A stretch of DNA of 64,000 nt from contig CM057149.1 in the NCBI GenBank assembly GCA_029964075.1, positions 34,368,900-34,432,899 of the forward strand, given 5' to 3'. The stretch is from Patiria pectinifera. Its lineage: Eukaryota; Echinodermata; Asteroidea; Valvatida; Asterinidae. The notes beneath the pieces were generated by a model. The model was not told where the DNA came from. It saw nothing but the letters and a program-made list of their open reading frames with translations, and ran no database searches. Positions 1 through 11,874 of the stretch are shown here, in pieces; within the stretch, counting starts at the first letter, position 1; every line of letters starts with the position of its first letter. Made by a program: the position numbers and the translations under genes.

Positions 1-744
1 ATTCCAGACGGTTTATTAATAACGTGACGGAGTCCATTCGGAACTAACAACGTAGGACATCTAAATCATTCTGACTGTACGGTCTTCCACCGTTTTCCCT
101 CCACTCCAAACAGTCCTCGTGTCCCTTTGTACAGCCCGTGCCATCCTGACTCATGCCCAGTGATGAATAATGATGACGTTCTTTTATCTGTTGACGTCAG
201 TTTTGGACACTCCGTCGGGTGGGGGGGGGAGAGAAGGGCGGGAACATATAATGAGCCGAATGGATCGTGGAGAGATCATACAATCAATAGTGAGCAGGGT
301 GTCGGCGTAGCTTGAGACCACACCATGACTTGGGCCGTGCTTTACCTAATGGCTATGCCACACGTGGCACACATCGCCTGCATGTCCCTTCGATCGAACT
401 GGCTCATTTTTACACTTAATCAAAGCACTGAGCTCAGACAGTCGTACCAAAGATAGCATCCATCATCCCCACCTTATGTGCATTTTGTCATGTTCCCGCT
501 ATCAATGCCCAATTGGCAAGGGGCACCCATTCATCTCTATAGACAGCCAATTTCGTCTCTTGATAATACACCGGCAGTATTTCCTATAAAATACTAACCA
601 TCATAGAGTCATCGCCTCAATGATCGCCTAAAAAAGATGCAATTTTGAAGAACTAATCAACCCCCAGTCCCACTTTTAAGATAATTTCAAATTCTGTAAT
701 GGGGCAAAGTGCTTTATACTTCCACTTCCACTTAGCTTTTTTTT
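1..744. other. Intergenic, nothing recognised
   Basis: No coding similarity and no clear repeat structure. Short open frames are chance-sized. Confidence 0.5.
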
Positions 745-842
745 TGTTTACCTTTCTTTAATAATAGACATATCTCCAGCGCCTTGAATACCTAATAGTT
801 GGTAGATACGTGCGCTATATAAGACTCCGATATTATTATTAC
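745..842 (+). mobile_element. LINE/SINE 3' tail fragment
   Basis: Contains GCGCCTTGA, then GTGCGCTATATAAGACT, then a TATTATTATTA tail. This layout (GCGCTTTGA, then GCGCTATATAA, then an ATT run) is the familiar 3' end of CR1/L2-like retroposons in deuterostome genomes. Only the 3' end is present. Confidence 0.55.
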
Positions 843-1671
843 TAGACAACCCTATTAAATACCTATAATGGATCGGAACACCCGTTTCCAAACCAGTTTT
901 GGAAACACTATCGCAAATTATAGACGTCTTAGTCTATAAACAATGTTGCACTGACTGATGTATTCGAGTTTTTTCCAGCCCAAATTATAAAGGTTTGCAT
1001 GGTAGAAATAAGTTTGTTTGATGGTTTCCTTGCCGCACAAAGTTGTTGAAAGGTGGTATTTTTTTCAGTTTTAAAATATGAGAAACTTCTTTTGCGATTA
1101 TCTCGAAAACGCTTTTTCTTCAAAATCCAAATATGTGGCTCTTCGTGAAAACGGTGACGAATAAGTGCCAAGGCTGTGTTTAGTGTTTTTGAACGAGTAG
1201 AAAGAATGTGAGTGTTTTGACACAGCAGGCACCATAATGCAAAATGTACAAATTTCATTTTGCATTGACTCAAATCCGAGTAAATACATGGTATTTACAT
1301 TGCGCCCTGTGACATCAGGCCGACAGGTAACCGCCTTGCAAACATAAGCATCTTTTGCATGTCATTTAGCCAACGGTAAACAGTTTATGTTTCGATTTTT
1401 ACACCGTCTCATTTCAAGACTAAAAACAGTTTGCTGAAAGTTGACATCATGTGACCATAACATCCAATTTGTAAACAATATGGCCAACACATATACCTTT
1501 TGTTTTAAATATTACATTCCCATAAACAAAAGATAAGGTATTCAGGCCACGGAATTAGTCCTCTGAGCTTGCCTAACACCTTATATGTCCGTACAGAATT
1601 GAAAAACTGCATAATTGGACTTTAACACTGCAATAGTGTTCTCATTCTTGGAACATTAAGGCATACATGTA
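843..1671. other. Intergenic, nothing recognised
   Basis: Low-complexity AT-rich sequence. A 114-codon minus-strand open frame (929-1273) shows no family resemblance. Confidence 0.45.
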
Positions 1672-2151
1672 TAGGGATGTGCAAAATGAAGGAAACCCAC
1701 CTTTGGCAGCAATTTTCACCTATTTGTTGACCATGTTTTTTTTTAAATTTCATTTAATGGTTAAATTAATAAATTAACAAAAGTGACGAAAAAGGATTGC
1801 AAATGCAATTTTGTCTCTGAAATTATGGTAGTTTAAAAATGTCATGTGCCAAACCTGTTTGTCCACGGACGGCTTTATTCCATCCGCTTGACTGAGCTCC
1901 GGAGCTTGATTTGAAGACAAAAAACACTACACTAGACTTACACGTGGACAACAGTGATTTTGGTGACTAGTATTCAAGTCAGCATAATAACGCTATTATT
2001 CTTGCCATTTCTTTTAAACATTCTTACCACGTATGCTTATACTAAAGCTATATACTACATACACTACATTATAAAAAAAAGTTCAAAAAACTTAAGTAAG
2101 TAGGTTAAAAATGCTGTCAAAAGTGGGTTTCCTTCTTTTTGCACCACCCTG
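1672..2151. mobile_element. Mariner-like MITE with about 50-bp TIRs
   Basis: The left end reads AGGGATGTGCAAAATGAAGG. The reverse complement of the right end reads AGGGTGGTGCAAAAAGAAGG. Both continue AAACCCAC, two or three variable bases, then GGCAGC or GACAGC. TA lies on both sides. Length (480 bp), TA target and CAGGG-type ends suggest a Tc1/mariner derivative; no transposase is encoded. Confidence 0.7.
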
Positions 2152-2153
2152 TA

Positions 2154-2515
2154 TAGAACCATTTGCATTTTCCCAAAAGTAACCTAAGCTTACTTGGATT
2201 ATAGATCGTACTGTTACCAAACACCCCGGGAAATTATTCCGTCTGGCTTGCTGTCATTCGTTTTAGAGGAAATCAAGGAAATGTAAAGGGATTTCAATCC
2301 ACTGATTTTTTTTGGGGGGGGGGAAAGAGTGCTATTGACGAAATCGTGTTTCGTGATCAAAAGGTTGTGCATGTTTTTTTCACTGTTTTCTCGAAAAATG
2401 TCATATCCACTGAGCTGAAACTGAGCTGAATGTTTTGAACTTTCGTCTTCGTATTTTGAGTGGTTTTACTGTTGGAAACTAACAAAATGCATGAAAAGCA
2501 AATGATCATCACCAA
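2154..2515 (+). mobile_element. MITE family 2, copy a
   Basis: Begins with ATTTGCATT and runs through TTACTTGGATTATAGATCGT, CACCCCGGGAAATTATTC and TGGCTTGCTGTCATT to GCATGAAAAGCAAATGATC. The same order recurs at 13370-13709 and 27515-27830 and, reversed, at 5829 and 11731. It abuts the mariner-like MITE on its left. Confidence 0.7.
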
Positions 2516-2996
2516 CGCGAAGTCTCACGAAGTCTGCGGAAGGATGAATGTTTCCTGGCCTAATCCAATCATGAATAAGAATTAATGCACACAGCAGGAA
2601 TTCAACTTGGGAAATAACATGCAGACGCGAGAATCACTGAAAACTCCTTCGCATTCAGAATTTCATAACGGTGCACTAAGCCCTTTTAGCTTGCATGAAT
2701 TCCTCCCGGAGAATTAGCAGAAAATTGAAAAATTTTCAATCATTTCGGTGTCTAATTCCACCGGATAGTACATCGAGAAAGGTCAAGAACCTGCAGAGAG
2801 TTTATAACCTATACATATGCACGATCAGTATGCACGATAAGTTGAAACATACGTAGGAATGTATAAGAGCTGCTTTTTTTTAAATAATAGATTTGAAATA
2901 TGAATATATGTGCAAGTCATGAATGAAAGGAAGACATGTGATATAGCAGACATGTGATATAACAGCCTGTGATGAAGTAGCTTTTCACTTCACTTG

Positions 2997-3555
2997 AAGG
3001 CCATGACATGAGTTTTACTTGGACTCATATTTTGTGCAACTTTCTACTCCTCTTAAATGTAGGAAAGCTATTTGACATCCCTTTTTGGTTACTTTTATTG
3101 AAAAGCGCATTTAAGATTTCAAATTGTCCATGTTTTTCTTGACAATATTATGAGGGCACTGTTGCTGTGATGTCATTTCAGAAAGACACTTTTCAGTTTT
3201 AGGGTTTTCGGTTAAAATAATTGTGAACCCAAAAGTTGCTCATTGAAAACATTTGTGGGAAAACTTTGCTTATTGGCCTATGTCATGTGAAACAACGAAT
3301 CATCCAATGAAAAGAAGATTTAAGACAGCAAAATATCCAAAATTGTGGTAAATTCTGATGCTGAAATAGCTGTAACATTGAGATTTCCGCCTGAAATGAC
3401 ATCACACTTTTGCTCATGAATATGCAAATTCGCATTAGCATAACAACCAAAAAGGCACCTTAAAATGGCAAAATTAAAATTGAAAAGTAGGTTAAGTGGG
3501 ACACAAAGGTGCATTTCCAAGGAATGCTTTAAATAAATTACATAACATGGGCCCT
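2997..3555 (+). mobile_element. MITE family 1, copy 1
   Basis: Carries the family core: TTTTGTGCAACTTTCTACTCC near the left, GCTGTGATGTCATTTC in the middle, and GCTGAAATAGCTGTAACATT and TTGCTCATGAATATG toward the right. Ends AAGGCCATG and CATGGGCCCTT are decayed TIRs. About 560 bp, no coding capacity. Confidence 0.75.
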
Positions 3556-3559
3556 TTGA

Positions 3560-4100
3560 AAATGCTTATGCTCAAAAGGTAACGTGGTTTTCATTTAAAA
3601 AAAAAAACGATAGCGAATGACAGATGTTCTGAAATGTTTTAAAAGTCCGAGTTTCGTCATTCAATTGTTCATTTTGTGCAATGCAGTGCACTGGTATCCC
3701 ATTTAAAACAAGACTAGGCAAGTCTATTAAAGCTGGTCCCAAAGATCACACAATTCTATTCAATTGATTCCGAATGGCTAAAAAGTTCGTAGTAGTAACG
3801 CTGATAAAATATTAAAATCCACTTTCGCAAGTTCGCATGGGAACTTGACTTATTGTCTAAACATGGATCGTGAAAGTGTATGAAATAAGCGGTGCCAGAC
3901 TAATGCACATAGATACGTGAAAAGGCAAGCCTCCAAATTGACGGTCAGTCAGGGAGATATGGGTAGGTCTAATTTACAAGTGACAGTCGGTCAGTGAGAG
4001 AATTAAGCAGGTCAAATTCACAAGTGATGGTCAGTCAGTCAGTCCAACGATTTGACCTTGGTGATAATGTACGTGGCCTATTTTCGAGTAGTTTAGGGTG
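3560..4100. other. Intergenic with a short GTCAGTCAG run
   Basis: No gene. At 3940-4040 the phrase GACGGTCAGTCAGG, or close variants, occurs three times with about 45-bp spacing (a short decayed tandem repeat). Confidence 0.4.
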
Positions 4101-4104
4101 TAAC

Positions 4105-4278
4105 TGGCGCCACCAACGTCAAAATAGTCGGCCCCCTTCCCCCCCCCCCAAAAAAAAAACCTTTTTTTTTCTGCGGCCAAAAATTTTGGGCAACATTTTT
4201 TGAAAACAAATTAACTTCTAAAAAATTTGCAAATTTTTTTGAGCCCCCCCCCCAAGCCAAATCCTGGGTGCGCCACTG
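4105..4278 (-). mobile_element. DNA transposon end with CAGTGGCGCACCCA terminus
   Basis: The right end reads TGGGTGCGCCACTG. Inside are CTGCGGCCAAAAATTTTGGG and GAGCCCCCC. A second copy at 34828-34998 has the opposite end, CAGTGGCACACCCA, and shares TCTGCG-CCAAAAATT-TGGGCAACAA and AGCCAAATCC. Together they define a TIR family of roughly 175 bp with C-rich ends. Confidence 0.55.
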
Positions 4279-4282
4279 CTAG

Positions 4283-5824
4283 TACGACCAGCAAATAGTT
4301 GGAGGTTTCTTTCACAACTGTTATGGTAGTTACAAGTCACGCAAACCCGGCTTTTAATAGCGAAATAAATTGGTTGTAATTTGAATAAAGCCCCAAAGCA
4401 CATACTTGTCATTAACTAAGAAATATTACCAATGGCGTCTGATCAGAGTCGCCAGGCTGTTTTTCCCGCTACATTTGTCCTTTGGTTTTCTGCAGACAAT
4501 ACCCGCTGCAGGTGAAAATCCATCAACGCATTCATGCAGCACAAATGTGAATTGCCTCGTCCGATTGGATTTCATGCATTTCAAATTTCTACTAATGTTT
4601 CAAGGGATGTTAACCAAAATGTCCTGCTCTCAGATCAGATCTCTCCTCTTCTTTTTGTTCTGGACAAGCCGGCACGCCGCACTCGGTGACGTGAGTCTTC
4701 GCACAAGACAGAAAATCAATGCATGATTGATGACAAAGCGCAGGAACTTTAGGCGGGCAAAACCCATACAGCGTTATTCGATGCTTGCTGCTTTGCTGTG
4801 CGTATAAGTCATCCCAAACCACCGATCCCTGGAACATTACAAATCCCTCCTTCCTCGACTCTCTCCCACTCCAAGACTCAAATTGTCACGGCTTTATAAT
4901 GACGAATGACTCGTCTGAAGTGGCGCGTGTACTTTGATTCATTCGGAACCACACTCCGCAAACTCGAGCCCTCAATATAGGGTGATTCATGGTTCGTCGT
5001 ACGGACCGTGAGTCGGCGCAATTTACCTGATTGCGGAGCAGATTTAAAAACACTTAGACCTGATCCCGTCAAATTTGCCTGATCGGCTGCGCGAGGCTGT
5101 CACGTATTTACGGGCATGGGGCCCTTATTTCAGGTGTGCGATGTCGGAGATTGAAAAAAGAAATCAGTATTCTTGAAGACAGACGTAAATAATATAAACA
5201 CAGCCGGATTTACTTTGCCTCGCTATATGTCAAATCTTTAATTAATGTATTCGTCCAATGGTCACTTCGGAGGCAAGTATCACAGCAGTTTCAACTCGAT
5301 TTTGTTGCCAATTTGTCGTAGAATTCTTGACTATAATTTTTTTTGAGGAAAGATTCCGACCCTTAAATTTGAAATCAAAATTATAAATTTTGTCATGTTA
5401 AAAAGGGAATCAAAATTGGTATGATTTCGCTTGCGTTTTGTTATCAACAGAAACCTGATTTGTCATCGATGTATTCAGCCATCTTTCTTCTGAAATTTAC
5501 ATGATCACATTTGTTGGATGATGTGATTCTTCGTTGTCACGTACATGTCTCCTAATCACGAAACATACCCGTGTGTAGTGTATTAGACCCAGAAAACTTT
5601 CAATCGATCTTATGGGCTGGATTACGAGGTGTAGTCAAATAACGTCATGACTCTGCCTGTAATGTTAATACATGGATCAATATTCACATAACTGCACTCA
5701 AACACTAACAAGCAAAACTATTTTACCCAAGGTCTTACACAGCATGTGTTTTCTACCCAAATCCTTTGAATTTATGTGATCCCTTCAACGGAAAACTAGG
5801 CAAGCATGAACTTCAGGCAATTAC
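4283..5824. other. Intergenic, nothing recognised
   Basis: Several short open frames on both strands, none over about 106 codons and none with recognisable domains. No tandem structure. Confidence 0.4.
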
Positions 5825-5828
5825 TTAA

Positions 5829-6010
5829 AGGCACAAAGGATCATTTGCTTTTCATGCATTTTGTTCGGTTCCAATAATACCACCACTCAAAATTCAAAGA
5901 CGAATGTTCAAAACCTAACCTGTTGAAGTTTCAGCTCAGTAGATATTACACTTTTTCGAGAAAACAGTGAAAACCATGCACAGCATTTTGATATAAAAAC
6001 ACGGTATCTC
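5829..6010 (-). mobile_element. MITE family 2, copy b (partial)
   Basis: Starts at TTAA|AGGCACAAAGGATCATTTGC, then TTTTCATGCATTTTGTTCGG and GTTGAAGTTTCAGCTCAGT: the reverse of copies a and d. Similarity fades near 6010, where other sequence begins. Confidence 0.65.
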
Positions 6011-6250
6011 GTCTTTAGCACTCTTTATTAGAGTGTAGCATTTTCTTCTTTTCGAAGACCAAGGCACATTAATTACGATTTTACTCTCTATACCTCCGTA
6101 TTTTGTGTACACTCCTAAACTAAAGTGCCAATATACTTGATAAACATAATTGAAATTTCCAAATTCGAATGGGCAAAATTGAAAATTCAAGTGATTGGAG
6201 TGGCCTGGTGCACGGCGCACCGATCTTGGTTCGATATCAAATGTGTTTAA

Positions 6251-7217
6251 AGGGTTCATTAATGAATTTTCTCAGGAACATTATTTTGTGCAACTTTCTA
6301 CTCCTCTTAAATGTATGAAAAATATGTGGCATCCCTTTTTGGTTAATTTTAGATTGAAAAGTGCACTTTTTTAAACATTAAAATTTTCCATACTTTTCCG
6401 GACAACTGAGGGTGTTGTTGCTGTGATGTTATTTCTGGAAGACACTGGTCAGTTTTGGGGTTTTCTGTTCAAAACGTGAACCAAACAATTTCTCATTGAA
6501 AACATGTGAGAAAAGTTTGCTCATTGGCTTACTGCCATGTACTGACACAACAACTAATCACTAAAGAAAAGAAGCTTACGACAGCGAAATATCCAAAATT
6601 GGGGACGTCTCTATAGTCCGAAGTCCCATTGGTCCGAAGTCCCATTGGTCCGAAGTCCCATTGGTCTGAAGTCCCATTGGTCCGACGTCCTATTGGTCCG
6701 ACGTCCCATTGTTCCGACGTCCCATTGGTCTGAAGTCCCATTGGTCCGACGGCCCATTGCTCTATACGTTCCATTGGTACAGCCGTCCCATTGGTCGGAA
6801 ATACCATTGCTCCGAGGTCCCATCGGTCCGAAGTCCCATCGGTCCGAAGTCCCATTGGTCCGACGCCCCATAGGATTAGGGTTAGGGTTAGGATAGGGTC
6901 AGTCAACCTGAACAAGTGGAAATACACAGTATAATGGGACTTCGGACAAATAGGACTTTGGACCAATGGGACTTCGGAATATCGAGACGTAACCCCAAAA
7001 TTCAGGCAACTTTTGGTGCTGAAATACCTGTAACATTGAGGTTTCTTTCTGAAATAACATCACACTTCTGCTCACGAATATGGAAATTGGCATTAGCATA
7101 AAAACACAAAGCACCAAAATACCCTTGAAAATGGCAAACCAAAAATTGAAAATAGGATTAGGAGGACTCAAACGTGCATTTTCAAGGCTTGCATTAAAAA
7201 AACATTGCATGCACCCT
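6251..7217 (+). mobile_element. MITE family 1, copy 2, interrupted by another element
   Basis: TTAA borders both ends (6247-6250 and 7218-7221), with AGGGTTCATTAATG at the left and a GCATGCACCCT end at the right. The family sequence breaks after CCAAAATT at 6600 and resumes at CCAAAATT at 6995, so an insertion is directly visible. Copies at 7882 and 39971 are uninterrupted at this point. Confidence 0.8.
6601..6994. mobile_element. Telomere-cored inverted-minisatellite element, locus A
   Basis: A 394-bp insertion in the MITE around it, with 8-bp direct repeats CCAAAATT on both sides (6593-6600 and 6995-7002). The ends are inverted: GGGGACGTCTCTATAGTCCG at the left; reversed, the right end reads GGTTACGTCTCGATATTCCG. 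The left part is about 15 units of a 15-16-base repeat (GTCCGAAGTCCCATTG and variants). The middle holds GGATTAGGGTTAGGGTTAGG. The right part has the same unit in inverted orientation (AATGGGACTTCGGAC). No coding capacity beyond chance frames through the repeats. Confidence 0.85.
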
Positions 7218-7221
7218 TTAA

Positions 7222-7877
7222 GATCGCGTCAAATAAACGACTACCCACTAGAAAATGTAAAACACATATTTCCACTAGAAAATGTGAAACCTAGTTCGAA
7301 GGAGAACATTTTTTGTTTATCAGTCAAGAAGAACCGTGTTTGAGATTGTTGTCTTTCATCAAGTATTTTTAAAGAAAAAAACACGCTTGGTGCATAAATG
7401 TAGTTACACAATCCAATGCAAATTAGCTGTTATGCGATCCTAAATAACAAATAACACACCTTTAAACCTTTTACCGTCACCGATAAACCTGTGACTCATC
7501 ATGGTAGATCTCATTTTATTGATTGGATTTTCGACACAAAATCGGCCGTCGAATTTCTGTCTATTACAATTACAGACACGATGGGCAAAATTCGGTTACA
7601 AACTTTTCATCATTCTGTTGGGACCCTACACCGATAGAGCAGCGAACACCGTATGAATTTCACACGCGCTGACGGTCGGCAGGTCAAGCACTCTTTACGG
7701 AGGGTACACAGGAAATGAAGTCTTTCTCGACAGCATGTTTGAACCACTGATCTCCATGTAAAAATCGGGATAGCTCGTTTGGCTATTCCGAGCTGTACAA
7801 AAAGGTGAATAGAAGCTACGCCGGAGGAGGCCGGAACCAGTCTCCACGCCCATCGTTCAAAATAAAATAGAACCGTC
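7222..7877. other. Spacer between two family 1 MITEs
   Basis: No gene seen. A short local repeat CCACTAGAAAATGT occurs twice at about 7245-7285. A 104-codon minus frame at 7610-7924 shows no similarity. Confidence 0.4.
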
Positions 7878-7881
7878 TTAA

Positions 7882-8434
7882 AGAGTCCATGAAATGCATT
7901 TTTCTTTGAACATATTTTGTGCAACTTTCTGCTCCTCTTAAATGTATAAAACTATCAGACATCCATTTTGGGTTAAATTGATTACAAAGTACACTTCTTT
8001 AAACATTTTCCATGCTTTTCCTGACAACTGAGGGCGCTGTTGCTGTGATGTCATTTCGGGAAGTCACTCTTCAGTTCAGGGTTTTTTTGTTCAAATTGTG
8101 AACCCCGAATTTGTTTATTGAAAACATTTGTGAGAAAAGTTTGCTCATTAGCTTACCGCCATCTACTCACACAACAACAAATCGCCAAAGAAAAGAAAAT
8201 TTACGACATCAACATATCCAAAATTCAAGCAAGTTTTTGTGCTGAAATAGCTGTAACATTGAGGTTTCTGCCTGAAATGGCATCACAGTTTTGCTAATCA
8301 ATATGGAAATTGACAATAGCATAAAAAAAAAATACCCTTTAAAATGGCAAAACGAAAATTGAAAATCAGGTTAAATGGGACACAAAGGTGCATTTACCAT
8401 GATAGCATTAAAACAATTACAATACACCGGCCAT
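7882..8434 (+). mobile_element. MITE family 1, copy 3
   Basis: Left flank TTAA then AGAGTCCATG. Family core throughout, with CCAAAATTCAAGCAAG intact, which serves as the empty site for the 6.6-kb insertion. Right end GGCCATTTAA. 553 bp. Confidence 0.8.
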
Positions 8435-8589
8435 TTAAAATATGTATTTCTTTTTCTAAATGGAAAATGCATCTAAAATATATTTGTTGCAATTTTGATT
8501 TCTTTTCAACACGCAAAATAATACGTTGAGTAAAAATATTGTATACGTGTCAATTGAATAAGGTATCTTTCTTTACAAATATATTGTTC

Positions 8590-8645
8590 TTGGAGCGGTA
8601 ATATGGCGGACGGTGACGTCACTTCTAACAGCCAATCAGCTATTC
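8590..8645 (+). promoter_or_regulatory. CRE plus CCAAT cluster, promoter-like
   Basis: A palindromic CRE (TGACGTCA, 8614-8621) lies 10 bases from CCAAT (8632-8636) and just after AATATGGCGGA, a YY1-type motif. The grouping resembles a housekeeping promoter, but no downstream exon is recognisable on either strand. Confidence 0.25.
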
Positions 8646-8699
8646 AGATTTTGTTTACATGAAGATTAGTGGTTTGTACTCTATGTTGCCATGAATATT

Positions 8700-10640
8700 T
8701 CCCGTCTTTCATGTTCTTATTTCTCTGTGGTTCTATCGATGCATTTCAAAGTGGATAGCTTTTCAAATGTCACTTTAGGGATGTGTCGCAAAAGTGTCGA
8801 TGAAACTACCGATGAAAAAAAAAGTGTCGAAGAAAATGTGTCGATCGAATTGCGCGTGATATATTTCTAATGGTGTTTGCAACAACGCAACTGAAGTGAC
8901 GAGGATAAAAACTGGTTTATTAAAAGAAAGAGAACTGTCCGAATCTACGAGTTTTTGACATGTTTATTGTCAGTTGCCCTGCACCTGAAGAACAGGTCAA
9001 AATAAATACAGCAAAATGACATTAATTGGTTTATTACGAGTGTGAAGCAAAACTTACAAAACGTTTGAACGGTTAATGGTCCGTGAAAAAGGCCTATCAG
9101 ATGGTCATCTTCACACAAAAACACACACCTGTTTTACTTTTGTTGGTGAATAACAAACCCATGGGATGCACCATTATATTAAAAGGGAGTACAGCTCCAT
9201 TGTATGTGTCGTCTGCAATACCTAACCCCTCTCCTCCAATGGTTGATTCTTCTATGATTAAAAATGGAGGAAATGAGCAGAAACAAACAATCCATCAATC
9301 ATTCCTCCAATTATCATTACTGTGAAACATGATACCAAAATGTACACATATTATACCGAACATGTATCCTCGTACACATAATTATAAATAAAAAATACCT
9401 GCCCGACAATTCAATGATATACAGAATTAATAGCCCAAAGGACTGCGTAAAATATTCAAAAGAAAGTATTACAAATGGCAAGCGGAGATGCATAATTATT
9501 TGTCACAACAATCAACATATTTAATTTGTTTACATAAACATAATGAACGACACATCCAAATATACGCTGGGTTCCACGGGCGAACAGTTCTATTTTACAC
9601 TAAAGTCCATGGGTTTAATGTTGAGGATGAAAGAAAAGACTAGACATTGAAAGCTTTCTGTTTTGTTCTCTCGCACGGAAGAGGAAAAACAAGTGTAATT
9701 GGCAACCCGAGACCCACTCGGTTTCTATGACGGATGAAAACCACTCGGTTGTGTACGCAGTAATCGATCCTCATCAGACACGACAAATTAACATTTCCAA
9801 ACACACGCAAAAATCAGAGTGATTTGTTTTTCATATCCTTCAAGTGCCGGTTCCAAGTCGGGATGCCGAGATGATTAAATTATAATCTGAACTGTGGGTG
9901 ATTGGGAAAAACTTGTTTAAAAGATCACTGACATGCCCTTTTGCTAATTTGCGTTTAACATGATTAGCCTAGGTCAGGATTTTTTTTTCATTGGTGATAT
10001 TCGCACGTAGCTAAAATTATTTCTGTTATCTATAAAATTATTTCTTTTATCTAAAAAAAAATTCTTTCATTTTTTTAGTACGAGAGATTCTGATATCAAG
10101 AACGCCGCAGCCTGTCTTCTGAGACATGATTTAAGAGAATCAGACGAGAACATAAAAAAAATCAAGATTATGTTACAGTAGTGCACTTCAATGATGTTAT
10201 TTCTACTCGACTGGTGATTAGCAATAACAGAAATGACAGTGTGACGACCAGCGTAGCGAGATCTTTAATTTTCCCAGAAATCTACGCGCGTCCCAACGTG
10301 CCATGTTTAGCTTTCCCAATGCATCCCCGAAAGAAAAAAAATCCTATCATTTCTTTTCCACATTGAAAAACCCATGTTCAATATGACAGTGGTTCGCTCC
10401 ACCGACATGGCTGATTCAGCGCACTCACGCCGGCTTTACTCGAAAGCCTGAACCTTACGTGCCATCTCAGCACCGTAAACCCCACCGGGGGGAAAAAAGG
10501 CCGAAGGAGATCCGATATTTTCACGGAACATACATCATCTTGAGTACACACATGCAGGCACACGCAACCCCCGCACGAAACCACAGCACTTTAAGGTGTA
10601 ATTTGCTCCAACACATACACACGGCCACACAAACGTGTGT
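8700..10640. other. Intergenic, nothing recognised
   Basis: AT-rich with a few short duplications (for example TAAAATTATTTCT twice near 10010-10045). No exon with recognisable family sequence. Confidence 0.4.
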
Positions 10641-11260
10641 TCACCGTCGATCGTGGACATCCTATTGTCCCTCTTTTGTTTGTTCTTTAACTTTTTAGGA
10701 AGACTCCCGTAGGTTTTGTACACGACCCCATTCGTGGACGTATGCTGGGAATCGTGGACGATATTGTTCTCTTTTGTTCTCTGGTATTTTTCGTCCACGG
10801 TTTGAAAAGATGAGCACGTACACAGGAGTGTGTATTTGCCTTCGATCGGGGATCCCCTATTGTCCCTCTTTTAGTAGACCTCCCATATGTTTTGTACATG
10901 ATCGCCAAATTGGGGATCTTCGGGAATTGGGGACCATATTGTCCTCTATTGTTCAACGTCCCCTTGACTGCAGAAACAAACTCACCAAGTCGTGTTTAAT
11001 ATTCTATATACTTACGAGGTCCTCCTATTGTTCCCTTATTTTGATGATACTGCTTGTACTCTAACTTTTTTCTGAACATCTCTTATACGGTTTGTACACA
11101 AAAATATCCCGAAGACTTTGCTCAGGTCCTCGGGGTTATTGTTATCGCTAATCCCCATTGTCCCAAGTCCTCAGACATAAAGGAGAACAAGATCACATCC
11201 CCGACGAAACCACAGCGCCATGAGATAAATTTGCACTAGCACATATACACACAGCTCACT
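10555..11260 (+). repeat. Degenerate tandem repeat, units of about 110-160 bp
   Basis: The phrases CCTATTGTCCCTCTTTT and GTAGGTTTTGTACACGA (and variants) recur at about 10658-10725, 10855-10905, 11030-11100 and 11115-11165. An outer pair GACGAAACCACAGC then CACATATACACAC (about 10573-10625 and 11202-11255) frames the array in direct orientation. Confidence 0.55.
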
Positions 11261-11730
11261 GTATAACACTACAGCCTGCCGTGTCTTAATTGCTTCGCAG
11301 TTTGTTCGGATCCCCAGAGATTGACACGACTAGTTGGATAAATTAATTCCCGGTAATTGCACGGATGGAGGAGCTTTTGTGAAAGCTCTTGAGCAAATTA
11401 AATGCATAATTGCGAAAGTTGTAAATGACAGAGAGGCTTTGGCTATTCTAACAACAGATGTTGTGTGAATAACAAGATAATCTGATGAATGGATTTTGAG
11501 TTTTAGTTTACCATGACAAAATCGTTTCGTTTGAAAAGATAATAATCCAGGGAATTAGTTTTAATTTGATTACGAGTACCGTAAGAAATAACTCTGGCGA
11601 CTGGTCATGTTTCCAGTTGAGTAATGTGGCATTTATGCTTGGATGAAATTTTAAAGTAGCTTTGTCACGCGTAAAATGGCATTGTTCATGTCCTATTGGC
11701 ACTGTAAGACTATCAGTGAATAATGTTTAA

Positions 11731-11870
11731 AGGTGCATTGGTACAGTTGCTTTTTGTACATTTTGTTTTTTGTTTGAAGCATATCAAGTAACTTGTTGAA
11801 GTTTCAGCTCAGTGGATACTACATGTATATACATTTTGAGAAAACAGAGAAAACGCATGCACAATTTGTT
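11731..11870 (-). mobile_element. MITE family 2, copy c (partial)
   Basis: Begins after TTTAA with AGGTGCATTGG and includes GTTGAAGTTTCAGCTCAGTG and ATTTTGAGAAAACAGAGAAA. Truncated compared with copies a and d. Confidence 0.55.
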
Positions 11871-11874
11871 TGGG

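Noticed and set aside
6529..6966. 145-codon frame with repeated GTSDQWD-type sequence
   Set aside because: It is only translation through the 15-base DNA repeats of the 6.6-kb element. Similar repetitive frames occur on both strands.
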